From positions 5,755,053 to 5,819,052 of the forward strand of contig CM119266.1 in assembly GCA_051294375.1 (NCBI GenBank): 64,000 bases of DNA, given 5' to 3'. Positions within the stretch are counted from its first letter, which is position 1; the number at the start of each line of letters is the position of its first letter. The notes under the pieces were generated by a model. The model made no database searches, had not been told where the DNA came from, and was given only the letters and a program-made list of their open reading frames with translations. This document shows, one piece after another, positions 37,588 through 51,861 of this stretch. A program made the position numbers and the translations under genes. Source of the stretch: Paraspadella gotoi (lineage: Eukaryota; Chaetognatha).

Positions 37588-40347
37588 CTCTCTCTCTCTC
37601 TCTCCTCTCTCTCTTCTCTCTCATCTCTCTCTTCTTCTCTCTCTCCTCCGACAACAAAAACTCGTTTTTAACGAAGTTCTTTAAGCGAGTTCGGGAAATC
37701 AATTTTTCTTCGGTCCTTCTCGCCAGAAAATTTCAAAAAGTGAGGAAAGTCATTACGTATTTAATTACACGCCCCCCGTTGGGCAACTGGGGATTTCCGT
37801 ATCGGTTCCATTCTCATTCATCTTTTATTCCGATTTCGTTCTCATTATCAAATTACCGTTCATTAAGCTCGAGACGGAAGTTAGTCATGGTCAGTGGAAT
37901 GTCAACAAAACACGAATTTCATGTTAATTAGACGGAAAAGAAATTTTTAAGAATCGAAGACAATCACGAGTTAAAAAGAGAGACAGTGAAAGAATGCTAA
38001 GGAAAAATGAATGATAAAACATTAATAAATAAATAACAGTAGAAGTATTCAAAGAGAGGAAAAATCAAATATTTTAACCTTCGAGACGGTCATTTTGATA
38101 CTTTTTTATTTCTAAAATACAACTACATTATAAAAATAAAAAACAAACAAAAAACAAACAAAAAGATCCCTCCTGCCGCAACTTCACTCACCGATGTCGC
38201 TAATGTCGTCCCTGGCGTCGCCGTATCAAACAAATCGTCGTCGCTATCGTCGTCGTTTTTGTCGCCGTCGTTTTTTTCTGTCGCCGGCAGAGGCATCGCC
38301 GTCTCCGTCTACGCCCACGCGGTTTTAATGGGATTTTGATGAAAATTAATTGAGTGATGAATGCGGTTGTGAATGAAGGGTTGAATAAATAACGCAATCA
38401 ATGAAATAGTCAATTGATGAATTTTGGTAAAAATTGCATGAGGGTCGTTTTCACTGCCTACCTGCTATTCTAAGTGTGCAAAATTATAATTAAAAAGACG
38501 CAACCGAACCGTCATTCTAGAATTACAAAATTAATTATTCCTTATCCAAATGAACGGTTTTTCTCCAACAGCAAACCTCACCCAAGCATTTATCTACATC
38601 TTCCCAATCCGATTTTCGGACGACTGGACACCCCATCAATTTAAATCACACCATCTCTGAGCCACTAAACCAGCCCTTCAGGGTCCACTCCATTAAGAGG
38701 GTAACCTGCATAAATTAATTTCTGGGCGATAACGCAGACCACTCCATCAACCCCAGCACTACTGGTCACTCCATCACTGCCGACTCACCTTGGCGACAAG
38801 TCATCTTGTTCTTCCTTCTTTGAGTCTCCTCCTCGCGTTGGCGAACCAGTTCGAGACTTGAGTCAGCCGTCAATCTTTCGTGATGATCGCCAGCATGATC
38901 TTTTCGCCTGGCGGAGGAAATGAACAACTTTTTGTGAAAAAAAAAACAGAAAGAACAACTCTTGAAGTTTTTTTGTATAAAATTAGTAGCAAAATTATGA
39001 AAATTATTCATTTATTTATAAAATAAGGCTATCTTGCTCTGATTTGGACAGGCTTTGGTGGTTAAGGTCTACATCATTCCTTCAAGATAAGACATAGCAG
39101 GTCCCCTGCGAGCTTTCAATCAAGACTCTCTCACAGTCCTCGTTTATTCACTCCCAGAGTACCTGGCTTCCCTATCAATGAAGTGGTAATAATAATTTTA
39201 ATTGAAAAGTAAAAAGACAACTTCCCTCACTAGAAATTTTACTTCTAACTCGTCCTCTCAATTCCTATTTTCCCGAAAGTCAACTTATCCTCGATGGACT
39301 AAACCGAAAATGGAACCCAAATGATTAAGGGTAAGTACTCCTTTTCCAATCAACGATAAATTACCTTTTGTCGGGTAAAGATTTCTTCCGATGTTCATAG
39401 AGCCACGCCTTTCACGTCGAAGTCGGTTTCTCACGTCGCGTTTTTTCCTTTCGCGCTCGTTCAAGTCCATTGGGCCGTAACTGAGGGAGAGAAAGTTTTG
39501 TTCGGTTGAAATTGTTACTTTAATTTATGTCCATGATGTAAAAAAATATAGAAATAACTAATAAGGACTCCAAATCATTTAGAAACTACATACAGATTAA
39601 AAGGATTCAATAACTAAGTCAGGGAGCGAGAAAAGTTTAATTTATTGGAAATGAATGGACAATTTTGTATTTATTGCATCAGTTTAATAATAATTTATTT
39701 ATTTATAACATAAGCGCTAAGATTATTAATTTTGAGCTTCGTCTTTTGATCTTTAAAAAATTTTTTATCTTCATTTCCATTCTCCAAACTTTTTCTCTGT
39801 CTTCATTCGTTCCCAACCCTCCTCTTCTCGCTCTCCTTCCCTCACTCTTCCCCCCTCTCTCTCTCTCCTTCTCCCCTCTCTCTCTCTCCCTCTCCCCCCT
39901 CTCTCTCTCCCCTCTCTCCTCTAGTCTCCTCTCTCTCCCTCTCCCATCTTATCTCCTCTCCCTCTCCCCCCTCTATCTCCCTCTCCCCCTCTATCTCTCT
40001 CTCTCCACCCCCTCTTCTCTCTCCGGCGTTACAATTTTTCCAGATGCAAAATAGAGAGAAGATGTTCTTTTCTTTTGAACGGAAATCGACCGGAAGAGGA
40101 TCTGATGTCGGGAGAGAGAGGCCTATCGATTTCTCCCTTCATAAGCGCCATCTCTCTCTCTCTTCTCTCTCTCTATCTTCCTCTCTCTCTCTCTGAGTAA
40201 TCAGTTTTCCTCTATTTTTCCTTAACCATCTCCCGAAACAAGACGCCATCGCAAATTTTTCGTTACGAAGTTTTTTTTTTTCTTTTTTGCCGAATGGATT
40301 TTTAGTCACGTTGATTGAAAAAAGGGAACGATATTCGCGAACAGAGA

Positions 40348-40379
<32 letters not shown>

Positions 40380-41845
40380 ATCTCTCTCTCTCTTCTCTCT
40401 CAGAAGTCGTCGTTAGAAAATCGAGAGGAAATAAGTATTATTAAAATGAAAATTGATATGACTTTCTCCATGAACTGAATATAATGAAATAAATGAAGAG
40501 GAGTGTTAAATTCGGAAATAATAAAAATGAAACAGATGTAACTAAATCAAAACGAATTGAATATAATTGAAAAAGCCATGAAAGTGAACGTACTGAAACT
40601 AATAAAATGAAACGGAACGCCAATCTTATATCCAAATGAACTGAAATCTAATTGAAAGCAATGAAGTGACTGAGAGTAGAAAGTCCGAACTGGAATATAA
40701 TTACGACTCAACAAAATGACTAAATGAAATCTTTTTTTCTTTTTCCGTCAAAAAAGATTTGAAAGAAAAATAGCAAGAAATTTACGAGTTATAAGAAAAG
40801 AATCAGTTAACGATGAAACCGAGTCCACTTCGAGTTTGGAGGACGAACGACGACGACGACGAACGACGAAAACGACGACGAACGACGAACGACGACGAAA
40901 GCATTTTCTTATCAGAAGAGACCATCTATGTTAAACGGGAAAGTCCGTGCTAATGCCGCTTATTTTATAAGATTCCAGGGACATTAAATAGTTATCAATT
41001 AATAATTTATGGGTATTTGTAATTAGGTTTATGTATATGTTATATTTTTATCCTTATTTTTTTTTTTTTTTTCTTATTCTTTATTCTTTCAAGCCAATAT
41101 GCCATCTTTACGGCGAAGCGAGGCGCTAGCATTAATTCAGGGGTAAATCTCCTCATCTCTCTCGTCTCCTCTCTTCTCTCTCTCTCTCTCTCTTTCTCCT
41201 CTCTCTCTCTCTCCTCTCTTCTCTCGGCGGGAGGTTAAATTACTAAGAGATTACGGAGGTTGGAGGCAGAAGTCCGAAGAAGATTTATAAGGAGATGAAA
41301 CAAATGAGCATTCGCTTTTAAATTTATCACGTTTTTTTTTCAACAGCTAATTTTTTAATATTTTTTTCTTCCGAAAAGTAGAAAATTGATTCCGTGAATT
41401 TAACTAGAATAGAACGACGACCGAATTTCGTTAGTTTTGGTTTGTCACTTATTTAAAATTTACATGTAATTAACGTTTTCTTTAACCTTGATTACCTTTT
41501 TGTTCGTTTCTTTGTTATATTCCAATTTTTGGTTAATTTATTTCGAGTTTTGTATTCATAAGTTTTTTTCTTTAAAAAGGCTTAATCTCATTAATCTTAT
41601 TAAGTTGTACTATTTTAAGGGTTTTTAAAAGCTATGTTTAAGTTCACTTTTCGTTCGCTTTGTTAGTTATGTTTGTTTTGTGAGTTCGTTCCTTAGTTTT
41701 GTTCTTTTGTCCGTTAGTTCGTTATTTTCCTTCTTCTTCTTTTCAATCATCTTGGAACGAAGTCCAAAAGTTTTAAGCCTATTTTTTCTTCAAAAGAAAA
41801 TCCATCCAAAATAACAAAACACCGCAACACAACATTTCTCTCTTT

Positions 41846-41877
<32 letters not shown>

Positions 41878-42995
41878 CTCTTTTCTTAAACGTTGGAAAG
41901 AGGCGCAAAACAAATAACAATAAATAATCCTAATTCTTTTCCACATTCGATCCCTGATCTCTCTCCTCTCTCTCTATCTCTCATTCTCTCTCTTCTCTCT
42001 CTCTCCCTTCTCTCTCTCTCTCTCTTCTTCTCTCTCTCATCAACCTTAGAAATGATCTCTTTTCTCTCCCTGTTTTTTTCTTTTTTTAATGAAAGAAAAG
42101 AAAATAGAAGAGAAAGAGAGAAAGGAGAGAGAGGAAGAGAGAGAAGAGAGAGAGAGAAGAGATCACCAATAATCCCATTGGTATAAAAAAAAACGAGGGG
42201 AAAAAGTCCGGAAAATCCAAAACAGAATTCTCCGGTGCGTGGAATGTGTGTCCCCAAATCTGTCTAGAATCTCATCTCTCTCTCTCTTCTCTACCTCTCT
42301 CTCATCTCTCTCTCTCTCTCTCTCTCTCCGTCTCTCCTCTCCCTCTGCCTCCTCTCTCTCTCTAGCTCTCTGCACGAAATTTCATTTTTAGTTTTAGCAA
42401 ATTTCACATTTTTCGAAGTTGGCCCAAATTTGCGGCAGTTCCTCGCTCTAATCCGTAATTACATTTATTCTAAACATTCTTTATACTCCTGTCTCTCTTT
42501 CGATCTCAATTTCGTCACCTCTCCCTCTCAATCTCCACTCTCTCCCTCTCTATCCATCGCTCATAAATCTCAACTCCTCCAAATTCGATTGCCCGGTGCA
42601 AATTCGTATCGGCATTTCGAATTTTAATTCAATCCTGTACCCATTATCACATCCTTCTCCGTTACAACGCCTCGCTTATTCTTCGACTCTCGAAACATCG
42701 CTTCCCCACGAGGCCGTCGACCGCCCCCCCCCCGCTGTGGATCTCAAGACTTGTCTCACCGGCGAAAAACCTCACCATCTCCCGCCTCACCATATTCCTC
42801 ACTCCCTCACCTGACTTTAAATCCGGTCACGTGACCAAAGTCGAGAAAAAACAAAACAAAAGGGACATCGACCCCAGAGAGAGAAAAAAAGAGGCCAAAA
42901 TCGAAGGGGCGTTGGTAAACCAATCGGAGGAGGCGTGTAAGAATGACCGGAAATGAGAGGGGACGGAGAAGGAAGAAGGAAAGGTGAGTGGAGAG

Positions 42996-43033
<38 letters not shown>

Positions 43034-43590
43034 AGGAGAGAAGAAGAGAGAGAGAGAGAGAGAGAGAGAGGTGAAGTCTGGGACTGTATTAAAAGGAAAA
43101 ATGTGAAGAAGAGAAAAAGAGGGGCGGAGTCCGAACCGAATCGAGAGAGTAAGAATCATTAGGATTCCTTGTTTGTTGTTGTCGCTTTTCCGTCTTGTGC
43201 GTCGTCTTAATTGTCATTGTCAGCGTCGTCGTTGACTTGAGCTACAATCGTTGCATCTCTTTTTATCGTCATTATCGTCTTATTAAATCTTTCGTCTGTC
43301 AAATTCGGCCACGTCCTCTTTTTTCGTCGTCGTCGTCGTCGTCCGTCGTCGTCGTCTTCGGTTTTTCATTTCGTCTTAATTTCATCGTCGTCTTTGTTAT
43401 CTTCCGTGAATTTATTATTATCATTATTACTATATAATCCATTAATAATATTAATTATTAATCATTAATATTCATTGTCGACATACATCTTTTTCGTCAT
43501 TTAGGTGTACAATGTTACAATTAACATTTCGTCGTTTCCTTTGTCCGCGTCTTAGTTTTTGGTTGNNNNNNNNNNNNNNNNNNNNNNNNN

Positions 43591-43626
<36 letters not shown>

Positions 43627-45293
43627 TTTCGCCAATTCGTCAAACACTCGAAAATCCGTCCACTTTTCCGCTGAGATGATCGTCTTTTATGGATGGAATG
43701 CGTGCGAAGGATCGGGGGCAGGGCTTTTATTGGCCGCGCAGGAGCGGAGAAAAGGGGCCGAGCGGTTTCGAGGGCCTCCGGAGGTCGGTAGAGGGGTCGT
43801 AAGGGGCTGTGGGAGAGGGCACGAAGGTCTGGACAATAAGGCAGTGGGCAGTGGNNNNNNNNNNNNNNNNNNNNNNNNNNNNNNNNNNNNNNNNNNNNNN
43901 NNNNNNNNNNNNNNNNNNNNNNNNNNNNNNNNNNNNNNNNNNNNNNNNNNNNNNNNNNNNNNNNNNNNNNNNNNNNNNNNNNNNNNNNNNNNNNNNNNNN
44001 NNNNNNNNNNNNNTGGGCAGTGGGCAGGGGAAAGGGAATTTATAAAAATAAAGAGAGAAAATTGTTTGAGTAAGAAAGGAAAAACTGAAGTAACTCAAGT
44101 TACATTTTTTTCTTTTCTTTTTTTTTTTTACTTCGTGACCAAACGTTAAATATTTAAATATTTAAAAGATTATCAATTATTTTTACGTGTCGAGACTTTG
44201 TCAAATTTTTCTGAAAAATGCTTTTTAAATTTAATAGTTGCTATTTCTATTAAACGAAGCTCTGTGTTTAAGCATGAGAAGCAAAGGCGAGGATATAAAG
44301 AAAGAAAAGGTAAAAAGAGAGTTAGGGTAAGTTAAAAATTTTTTGTTCACGTCAAATTTGGTCCTGACGACGACGACGATAACGATGACGATGACGACGA
44401 CGATGACGACGATGACGACGACGAAAACCATGATGACGACAACGACGACGACGACAACGATGACCGACGCCTCATTTACAACGACATAACTGAAGATGAT
44501 GACGATGAATGAATTTATGATGAATTTGTCGACGACGACGACGACGACGACGATCGCTAATCCAGGTGCGGCGATCAAAAAAAAGGCGCTCTTTTCCCAG
44601 ACTGCCCTATTTCCGTTTTTTGCTCTCTTTTCCCAGACTGGCCCCATTTCCGTTTTTTGCTCTCTTTTCCCAGAGTGCTCTATTGCTGTTTTTGGCTTTC
44701 TTTTCCCAGAGTGTTTCATTTTTGTTTTTTGACTTTTTTTTCACAGAGTGTCTCATTTCTGTTTTTGGCACTATTTTTTTTTAATTTAATTTTAATTTTT
44801 ATATTTAATTTAAATATATTTTTAAATTTTTAAAATAACTCTAACGTCTAACCTAACCTTTAAAAAAAATTAATTTAATTCCAAATTTGAGATAAAACGG
44901 GGCGTTCTGGGAAAATAAGGCCAAAAAGGCGACTTACCCTTTTCCAGGAAGATTTAAACTCTTTCCTCATCCATCATCTCCTTAAACGGACCAAAGAATT
45001 CCGCCGCTGCCGCAGTAGAAGCCGCGGCTGCCGGGTAACCTGATCTGCGGCGAATCCTGCGGCCGCTGCTTAAAATTTTCTGCCGCTGCTGGTTTGCTCC
45101 TCTCACTTTTATCTGTTTTATAAAGTCTTTGGAAACAATATTTTGGGAGGGAGAGAGAGGGGGAGAGAGAGAGAGCGAATTTATACTCTGGGAGAGAAAA
45201 ATTCTTAAAAAATGATTCTTAAACGTGAGGAGATAAAAAAGAATGAAGAGAAGAAAGAAAGAAAATGACATGAAGAAGAAAACATAAAAATAC

Positions 45294-45356
<63 letters not shown>

Positions 45357-45579
45357 TAACAGTTTAAAATCGGAAGCGCCTCCGATGAAAATGTCATTTC
45401 GCATCATAATTTATGAGGGAAATTTCGGGTTTTAATCGATTTTCTTGTCATCGTCGTCGTCTTTGTCCTCCTTCGACAATTTCTATCTTCCATGTCCTTT
45501 TTTATATCGACTTTGTCCTTCTTTCTGTTTCTCTTGTCTTTTTCGTTTTCTTTGTTACGATTTTGTCTGTTTTATGACC

Positions 45580-45618
<39 letters not shown>

Positions 45619-46055
45619 TGATGACGACGACCATTATTTTGATTTTTGATGGCATCGAGTGACATCAAAAACTCGAATTAAGAAAAGAAACTGACTTTTT
45701 TATTTTTTTCTTGAGCGAAAAGGAAAAAAAGATCATACGTTTTAAATTTGAAAACCAAAAAAAAATATGAGAATTTGAACAAAATCCAAACAAGTTGAGA
45801 AACTGTCAACATAAAAAAAAAACATTTAATCGGAAAAAAAGGGAAAACAAAAGAAAAAAAAATAGAAAGAAAATTGAAGAAAAGAAAATGTTTTCTGCTT
45901 TTGTTTTTTAATTTAAGAAAAAAAACTTTCACGCGTCAAAAACCGACGACAACAACAACAACAATGAATTTTGACAATGCGCTTCACCCCTCCCTCCCCC
46001 CCCCCTTTTAACCGCGGAGAAATAGACAATCCTTATTTCCAAATTTTTTTTGACG

Positions 46056-46101
<46 letters not shown>

Positions 46102-46178
46102 TCACTCTCTCTCTCTCCTTGTCATTTTTTACTTCAAAACTTTTAATTGTTTTTTTTCAATTCGGTTGAAAGTTCTTT

Positions 46179-46264
<86 letters not shown>

Positions 46265-48443
46265 CGGCTTTCTCTTTTTTTAAAATCAGACAATCGAATG
46301 AATAATCGCCCCATTTTTTTTATTTATTTCTTTTTCAGAAAGAAAAAGAATTTCTTTTTTGTTTTCTTTTTCTTTCTATATATATTTTGTTTCGTCTTTT
46401 GTTTTTTCCCCATTTTCAACCTTAATTCCCCTTTTCTCCGCCAGGGTCCGACATCGACGTCGTCTCGGACAACGAAGGCGACAACAACAACGACAAACGT
46501 CGTCCCTTTTTACCGACATCTTCCTCTTTGTCGTCTCCGCCGACCGACGAAATTCTGGGTCGCCCGACGCCGCTGACCGACGCCCGGCGCCTCCAACCCC
46601 AACCGCCCCCGCATCTTCGCCCGCAGTCGCCCACAATAGCCCGTCTCCGGCCCGACATCCACAGCCCGGGCCTGCCCGAACGACGACCGCTGGGACCCGC
46701 GACGATCGACAACAAAGCCGACGATCTGTCCCTGAACGGAACCGACAAGATCCAAGCCGCCAAGACCGACAAACCTCGAATCTGGTCGTTGGCCGACACG
46801 GCGACGTCGTCTTCTCCCCCACCCTCGGCGCCATCTAACCCCGCCCACCGTAAGACGCCGCCAACGCTGCCACGTTCCTTCCCTTCTCTTCGTCATCATC
46901 CTTACGCCGCTCCGACGCTTCAGACTTCCGGCGGCGTGGCGCCACTTACCTCGGCGGCGTTGGCCGTGGCGGCGGTGGGCAGCTTCACTCCCGCCATGAG
47001 TCATTTACGCAATTGGGTCGAATCGGGAGTCTTTCACACGGAACATCCCGCCGCCGCCGCCGCCGCCGCTGCAGCCGCCGCGGCAGGCAACCCTTTTCTC
47101 TCTCCTCCTCCACCTCACTTGGCTTCACCCGCAGCAGTCACCACCTCTCACCCACTCGCTCCCAACTCTACCCCTTCCCTTCTCCCTCACCATCATCCGC
47201 TGCAGGATCGACCGCGTTCGCCCGGCAGCGCGGCGGCTCATCACGCCGCAGCGGCGCAGCTCGCAGCAGCCATGCAGCAGCAGCAGACGCAACAACAACA
47301 GCATCACCATCATCAGCGCGCCNNNNNNNNNNCGGCGGCGTCTGCCCTCGCCGCCGGCGCTCATCCCACGCCCATTAGACCGTCGCCTCATCTTCTCGGT
47401 TTTTCGACGCCGGGAGCGCCGCCTCGTTCGCCGGCGGCGCCGATTCCGACGCCGGCGACGCTGCCTTCGATCTCACAACGAATTCCTCCGACGGTCGGAT
47501 CTCCAATCGCTGCGAACTCTAGTCTAAGATCATTACAAAGTAAGTCGCTCTCTCTCTCCTCTCTCTCTTCTCTCGTCTCTGGTCTGTATTCTAAATTAAA
47601 ATAGTATTTATTGTCAAACATGAAATGCGTGCCTAAACTTTCTTTTCATTGAAACAAAAAGCTATCTTGCCCCTAACTTTGGACGGTTAATAGTGAGTTA
47701 GGACTTCTATCCGTTTTCCAAGACCATCACAGTCAAGTTTATCACTTTTCATCTTCGTCATTATCGTCATTATCACATCGATTCTCACATCATCACAAAT
47801 CGTCACATTTCACCGACTTTTGTTTTCACCAAGCTTCCTCATCGTTGTCACCTTTCTTCCTTTGCTTTTTGCGCTTCGTTCGTATTGAAGCAACACTTAG
47901 GAATCCGTCCATCCGTCTGTTTGTCCGTCCATTGTTCTCAGAGTGCCCCTATACGTCTGCCCCTTTTCTCTCTGTCTTTGCCCGCCCGGTCGAGATCATT
48001 TATCTCACAAGATTCAGGGTATCACAATTGTGACATCTCTCTCTCACTCTCACTATTGTGACATCTCTCTCTCACTCGTTGCCTGTTTATGACTCTCTCT
48101 GTCTCCGTCGTTCTCACCGGTAATTGCCGATTAATGTGTTGTCTCCTTCTCTGTCTGAAACATTTTTGCTCTCAGTTTTTTTAGTTATCTCTCTCTCTCT
48201 CTNNNNNNNNNNNNNNNNNNNNNNNNNCCGTCGGGTCTTTCATCACCTTCCCGTTCATCGTCTCGTCGTTACGTCTGTCATCGTCGTCGCGTCGTCTCTC
48301 TCCGTCCCTCTTCGTCTCGTCCTCGTCCGTCGTATCTTTGCGCGGTGTTGATGAATTTATTGTCTAACATTTCAGAAGGAGAGAGAAAAAACAAGAATCA
48401 TCTCAAGTTTGCGTGCTGTGAGGCTTATTACTCTCTCCCACCA

Positions 48444-48495
<52 letters not shown>

Positions 48496-49046
48496 TCTCT
48501 CTCTATCTCGGCGTTCGCTCTGACCAGAGCTCGCAATAATCTAAATGCATAATATTGATTATCTTGAGACGTTTCTCCTTCTTTTTTTTTTTCTCTCTCT
48601 CTCCTTCCTCCTTTTTTTTCTTCCTCCCCTTGCCCGAAATAGAAAGAAGAAAAATAATAGAGAATGAAGAGGATAGAGGGAGATGGAGGAGAGAGGAGAG
48701 TGTGATTGAGGATGAGAGAGAAAGAGGGAGATGGAGGTGGGAGGAGAACGACGAGTCTGAGAGGGGGAGAGAGACGAGGAGATGAGGACAGAAGGTTAGA
48801 AATTTCTTTCGAAGTGAAGAAATAAGAAAAAAATTAAAAAGTGGGGGAGAGGAAAGAGAGAGAGAGAGAGATTTGAGCGAGGGAGGGAGGGACGAGAGCG
48901 ACGAGGAGAGAGAAAAGAAAGAAAGAAGATAAAACAAGACTGAAGAAGAAAGAAAGGAAAGAAAGAAAGAAAGAAAGAATACAAAAGTATCTTTCATGTG
49001 GACAAAAAGTTCGGTAGAAGATTTTCGCTAATGGGCGAGAGACAGA

Positions 49047-49080
<34 letters not shown>

Positions 49081-49381
49081 GAGAGATGAGAGAGAGAGAT
49101 GAGAGGAGAGAGACGAGGAGAGAGACGAACTTTGTTGTCGCATAATTCGATCGAAATCACGAGATTTCTTTTGAATTTCGCGACTAAAGCATGAAAAATT
49201 TTCCAGCAGAGAGAGAGAGAAAGAGAAAGATAAGAGAGAGAGGAGATGGAGATGAGATGAGACGAGATGAGAGAGAGAAGATAAGAGAGGAGAGAGAGAG
49301 ATAAAATAAGCCTCCACGCAAACTTTGAGTGATCTTGGTTTTTCTCCGAAATGTTAGACAAATTCATCACCGACGCAAGAA

Positions 49382-49412
<31 letters not shown>

Positions 49413-49599
49413 ACGACGACGACGATGACGACGACGGCGGCCATTATCATTCCACTAGGGCGAACCTTTGTTAAATGGCAGCGGGGATCGTCGATTCCCT
49501 TTCGATTTCCTTACTTTTTTATTTCTTTATTTCTTTCTTTCTTTCTTTCTTTCTGTCTGTCTCTCTATCTTTCTTTCTTTATCTTTTTCTTTCTATCGC

Positions 49600-49658
<59 letters not shown>

Positions 49659-50669
49659 CTCTTTCTTTCTTTCTCTTTTTCTTTCTTTCTTTCTTTTTTT
49701 TATCTTTTTCTTTCTATCTTTCTTTCTTTCTCCTTTTCTTTCTTCCTCTGTCGCCTTTTTTTCCATTTTTTTAATTTTCCTTATCCCTTTTGCCCTTTTA
49801 ACACTTTTCCCAACACAAGAAAGAATTTAGTTTTTTCTTGATCTAGAATTCCGTTGTTGTTGTTGTTGTCCTTTTTCTTTGTCGTTTTTACATTGAAACA
49901 TCTTTACATCGGATCTTTAAAGATTCCGACGTTTGACCTTAAAATTTGGTTTTAGATTTGATAAATTTTCTATCTTATATTTCTGGTGTGAGTAAATATT
50001 TATCGTACCAAAAAAATAATAATTTGTTTCATTAAATTGATAAGCTAAGTCGTTCAAAAGACCCTCAGGGCGAAACAGTTTAAAAATCGATCAAAATCGC
50101 TTTTAATGAATCTAAATTAAACTCATTTAATCAAATTTAATTAAATTAACTTCAAAAACCTTTTTGTAGAGAAAAAAAAAAGATAAACAGTTTTTCCACA
50201 AACAAAACTGATTGCAAACAATATTTTATCGGACTTTTTTCTTTTTACCCTTTTTTTTATTTTTCTGCTTCAATCTTTTGTTTTTTCTCTCTTTTTTTTT
50301 AGCCTCGAAAAAGTTCGAATTTCAATTACATCCGCCGAAGAACGTGTTTGAACAGCGGTTGAGACTCTGAGTCTCCGTATGAAATTGGAAACCCACGGCC
50401 TTTCGAAAGCATGAGCTCGAAAGAGAGCACCTTAATTTTTTTTTTTTGAGGCAAAAATCTTTCGATATTAAAAAAAAAAAAGAATGTTATTTTTAAACAA
50501 GGGTTTGTCTATTAGCGGGTATTGATATTAAACTAAGCTTGTCGTCGTCGTTGTCGTCGTCGTCGTCGTCGTCGTCTGCTCGTCAAAAACTTTGGCATTG
50601 CGTTCCACATCCTTTGATGGCGATAATCCTTTTAAGCTCAGTTGTCTTCGTTTTTGTTTGACATCAGCA

Positions 50670-50707
<38 letters not shown>

Positions 50708-51825
50708 TGTTGTTTTTCCGTTTCTGCCTTTTGTTTTTTTCTTTTTCACATTTCAAAAATACGGTTTCCATTGGCTTAAGACTTCATCGTCGAATCCCAC
50801 GGAAATTCAATTATTGAAACGAATTCTTAATTCTCTCTCTCTCTCTCTNNNNNNNNNNNNNNNNNNNNNNNNNNNNNNNNNNNNNNNNNNNNNNNNNNNN
50901 NNNNNNNNNNNNNNNNNNNNNNNNNNNNNNNNNNNNNNNNNNNNNNNNNNNNNNNNNNNNNNNNNNNNNNNNNNNNNNNNNNNNNNNNNNNNNNNNNNNN
51001 NNNNNNNNNNNNNNNNNNNNNNNNNNNNNNNNNNNNNNNNNNNNNNNNNNNNNNNNNNNNCAATCGATTGAATTCCTTTCGATTCTTTTCATTTCCCTTC
51101 AACTTTCGTCAATATTCATCCTTCATCTCCCACAGATTTTCCACACTTTCCCATTTGCTCCCCACAGATTCGCCCACTGATTTCTCCCCACAAATCTCTC
51201 GCCCACAAACTCCCGTCTTCCGTCTTTTTCGGTTTCACCATCTGTTTTTTCTATTGATTCTTTCTTTTTTTTTCTTTTTCTTTTTAAAATCGAGACTCGA
51301 TGGCCTCTTTTCCTCCATTTTTTCTTTTCTTTTCTTTTCCTCCATTTTTTTCTTTTCTTTTCTTTTCTTTTTCTTTTCTTCTTTTTTCCTTTCCTCCATA
51401 ATTCTACTATTTTTTCTACCTCCTTTTTTTTACCCGAGGACTCGAATTTTTACCGCTAAATGTCTGATTTACTGCAAGTTGCAAGTTACTGCAAGTTAAT
51501 TTGGTTTTTGTTTTCCTGTCATATTATATATTATTATTATTATATCATATTATATCATTAACGAAAACGAAAAAGTTAAATAACTTTTTATTATGTAACC
51601 ACCGACGTTTAATAATCTGTAAAAACATCGCTGCGCAGTTAATTGATTGAATGATTGTTTGATTGATTCAGAGTTAATTAATTAATTAATTAATTATTTT
51701 TTTTTATTCCATGCTTGTTTATTTGATTTGCTTATTTCTCTGCTGTATTTTTTTGCCGATAGATTGAATTATAGTTCAAACGAATGAATAAATATTTAGA
51801 TTGACTGATTACATTTTCGATTTCG

Positions 51826-51861
<36 letters not shown>

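Larger units (their letters stand above)
36240..43565. repeat. Right arm of palindrome 2 (probable assembly artefact)
   Basis: Reverse complement of the left arm with frequent one-base indels and shortened or scrambled microsatellites. Ends at the 25-N gap at 43,566. Contains inverted copies of Irx exons 5-7. Confidence 0.9.
34163..46444. other. Irx: Irx intron 7 as assembled (about 12.3 kb), mostly palindrome 2
   Basis: Contains the rest of the left arm, the hinge, the whole right arm and about 2.9 kb of further intron with GAC repeats, a 40-bp tandem repeat and CT tracts. If the right arm is artefactual, the true intron is about 7 kb shorter. Confidence 0.7.

Noticed and set aside
38192-39480. 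A second, minus-strand Iroquois gene
   Set aside because: The exon copies are mirror images of 32,886-34,162 together with introns and the dispersed repeat, all carry frame-breaking indels, and no exon 1-4 or exon 8 exists on that strand.
49329-49841. Phe/Leu/Ser-rich open frame of 170 codons
   Set aside because: It is the TTTC tetranucleotide tract read in frame.
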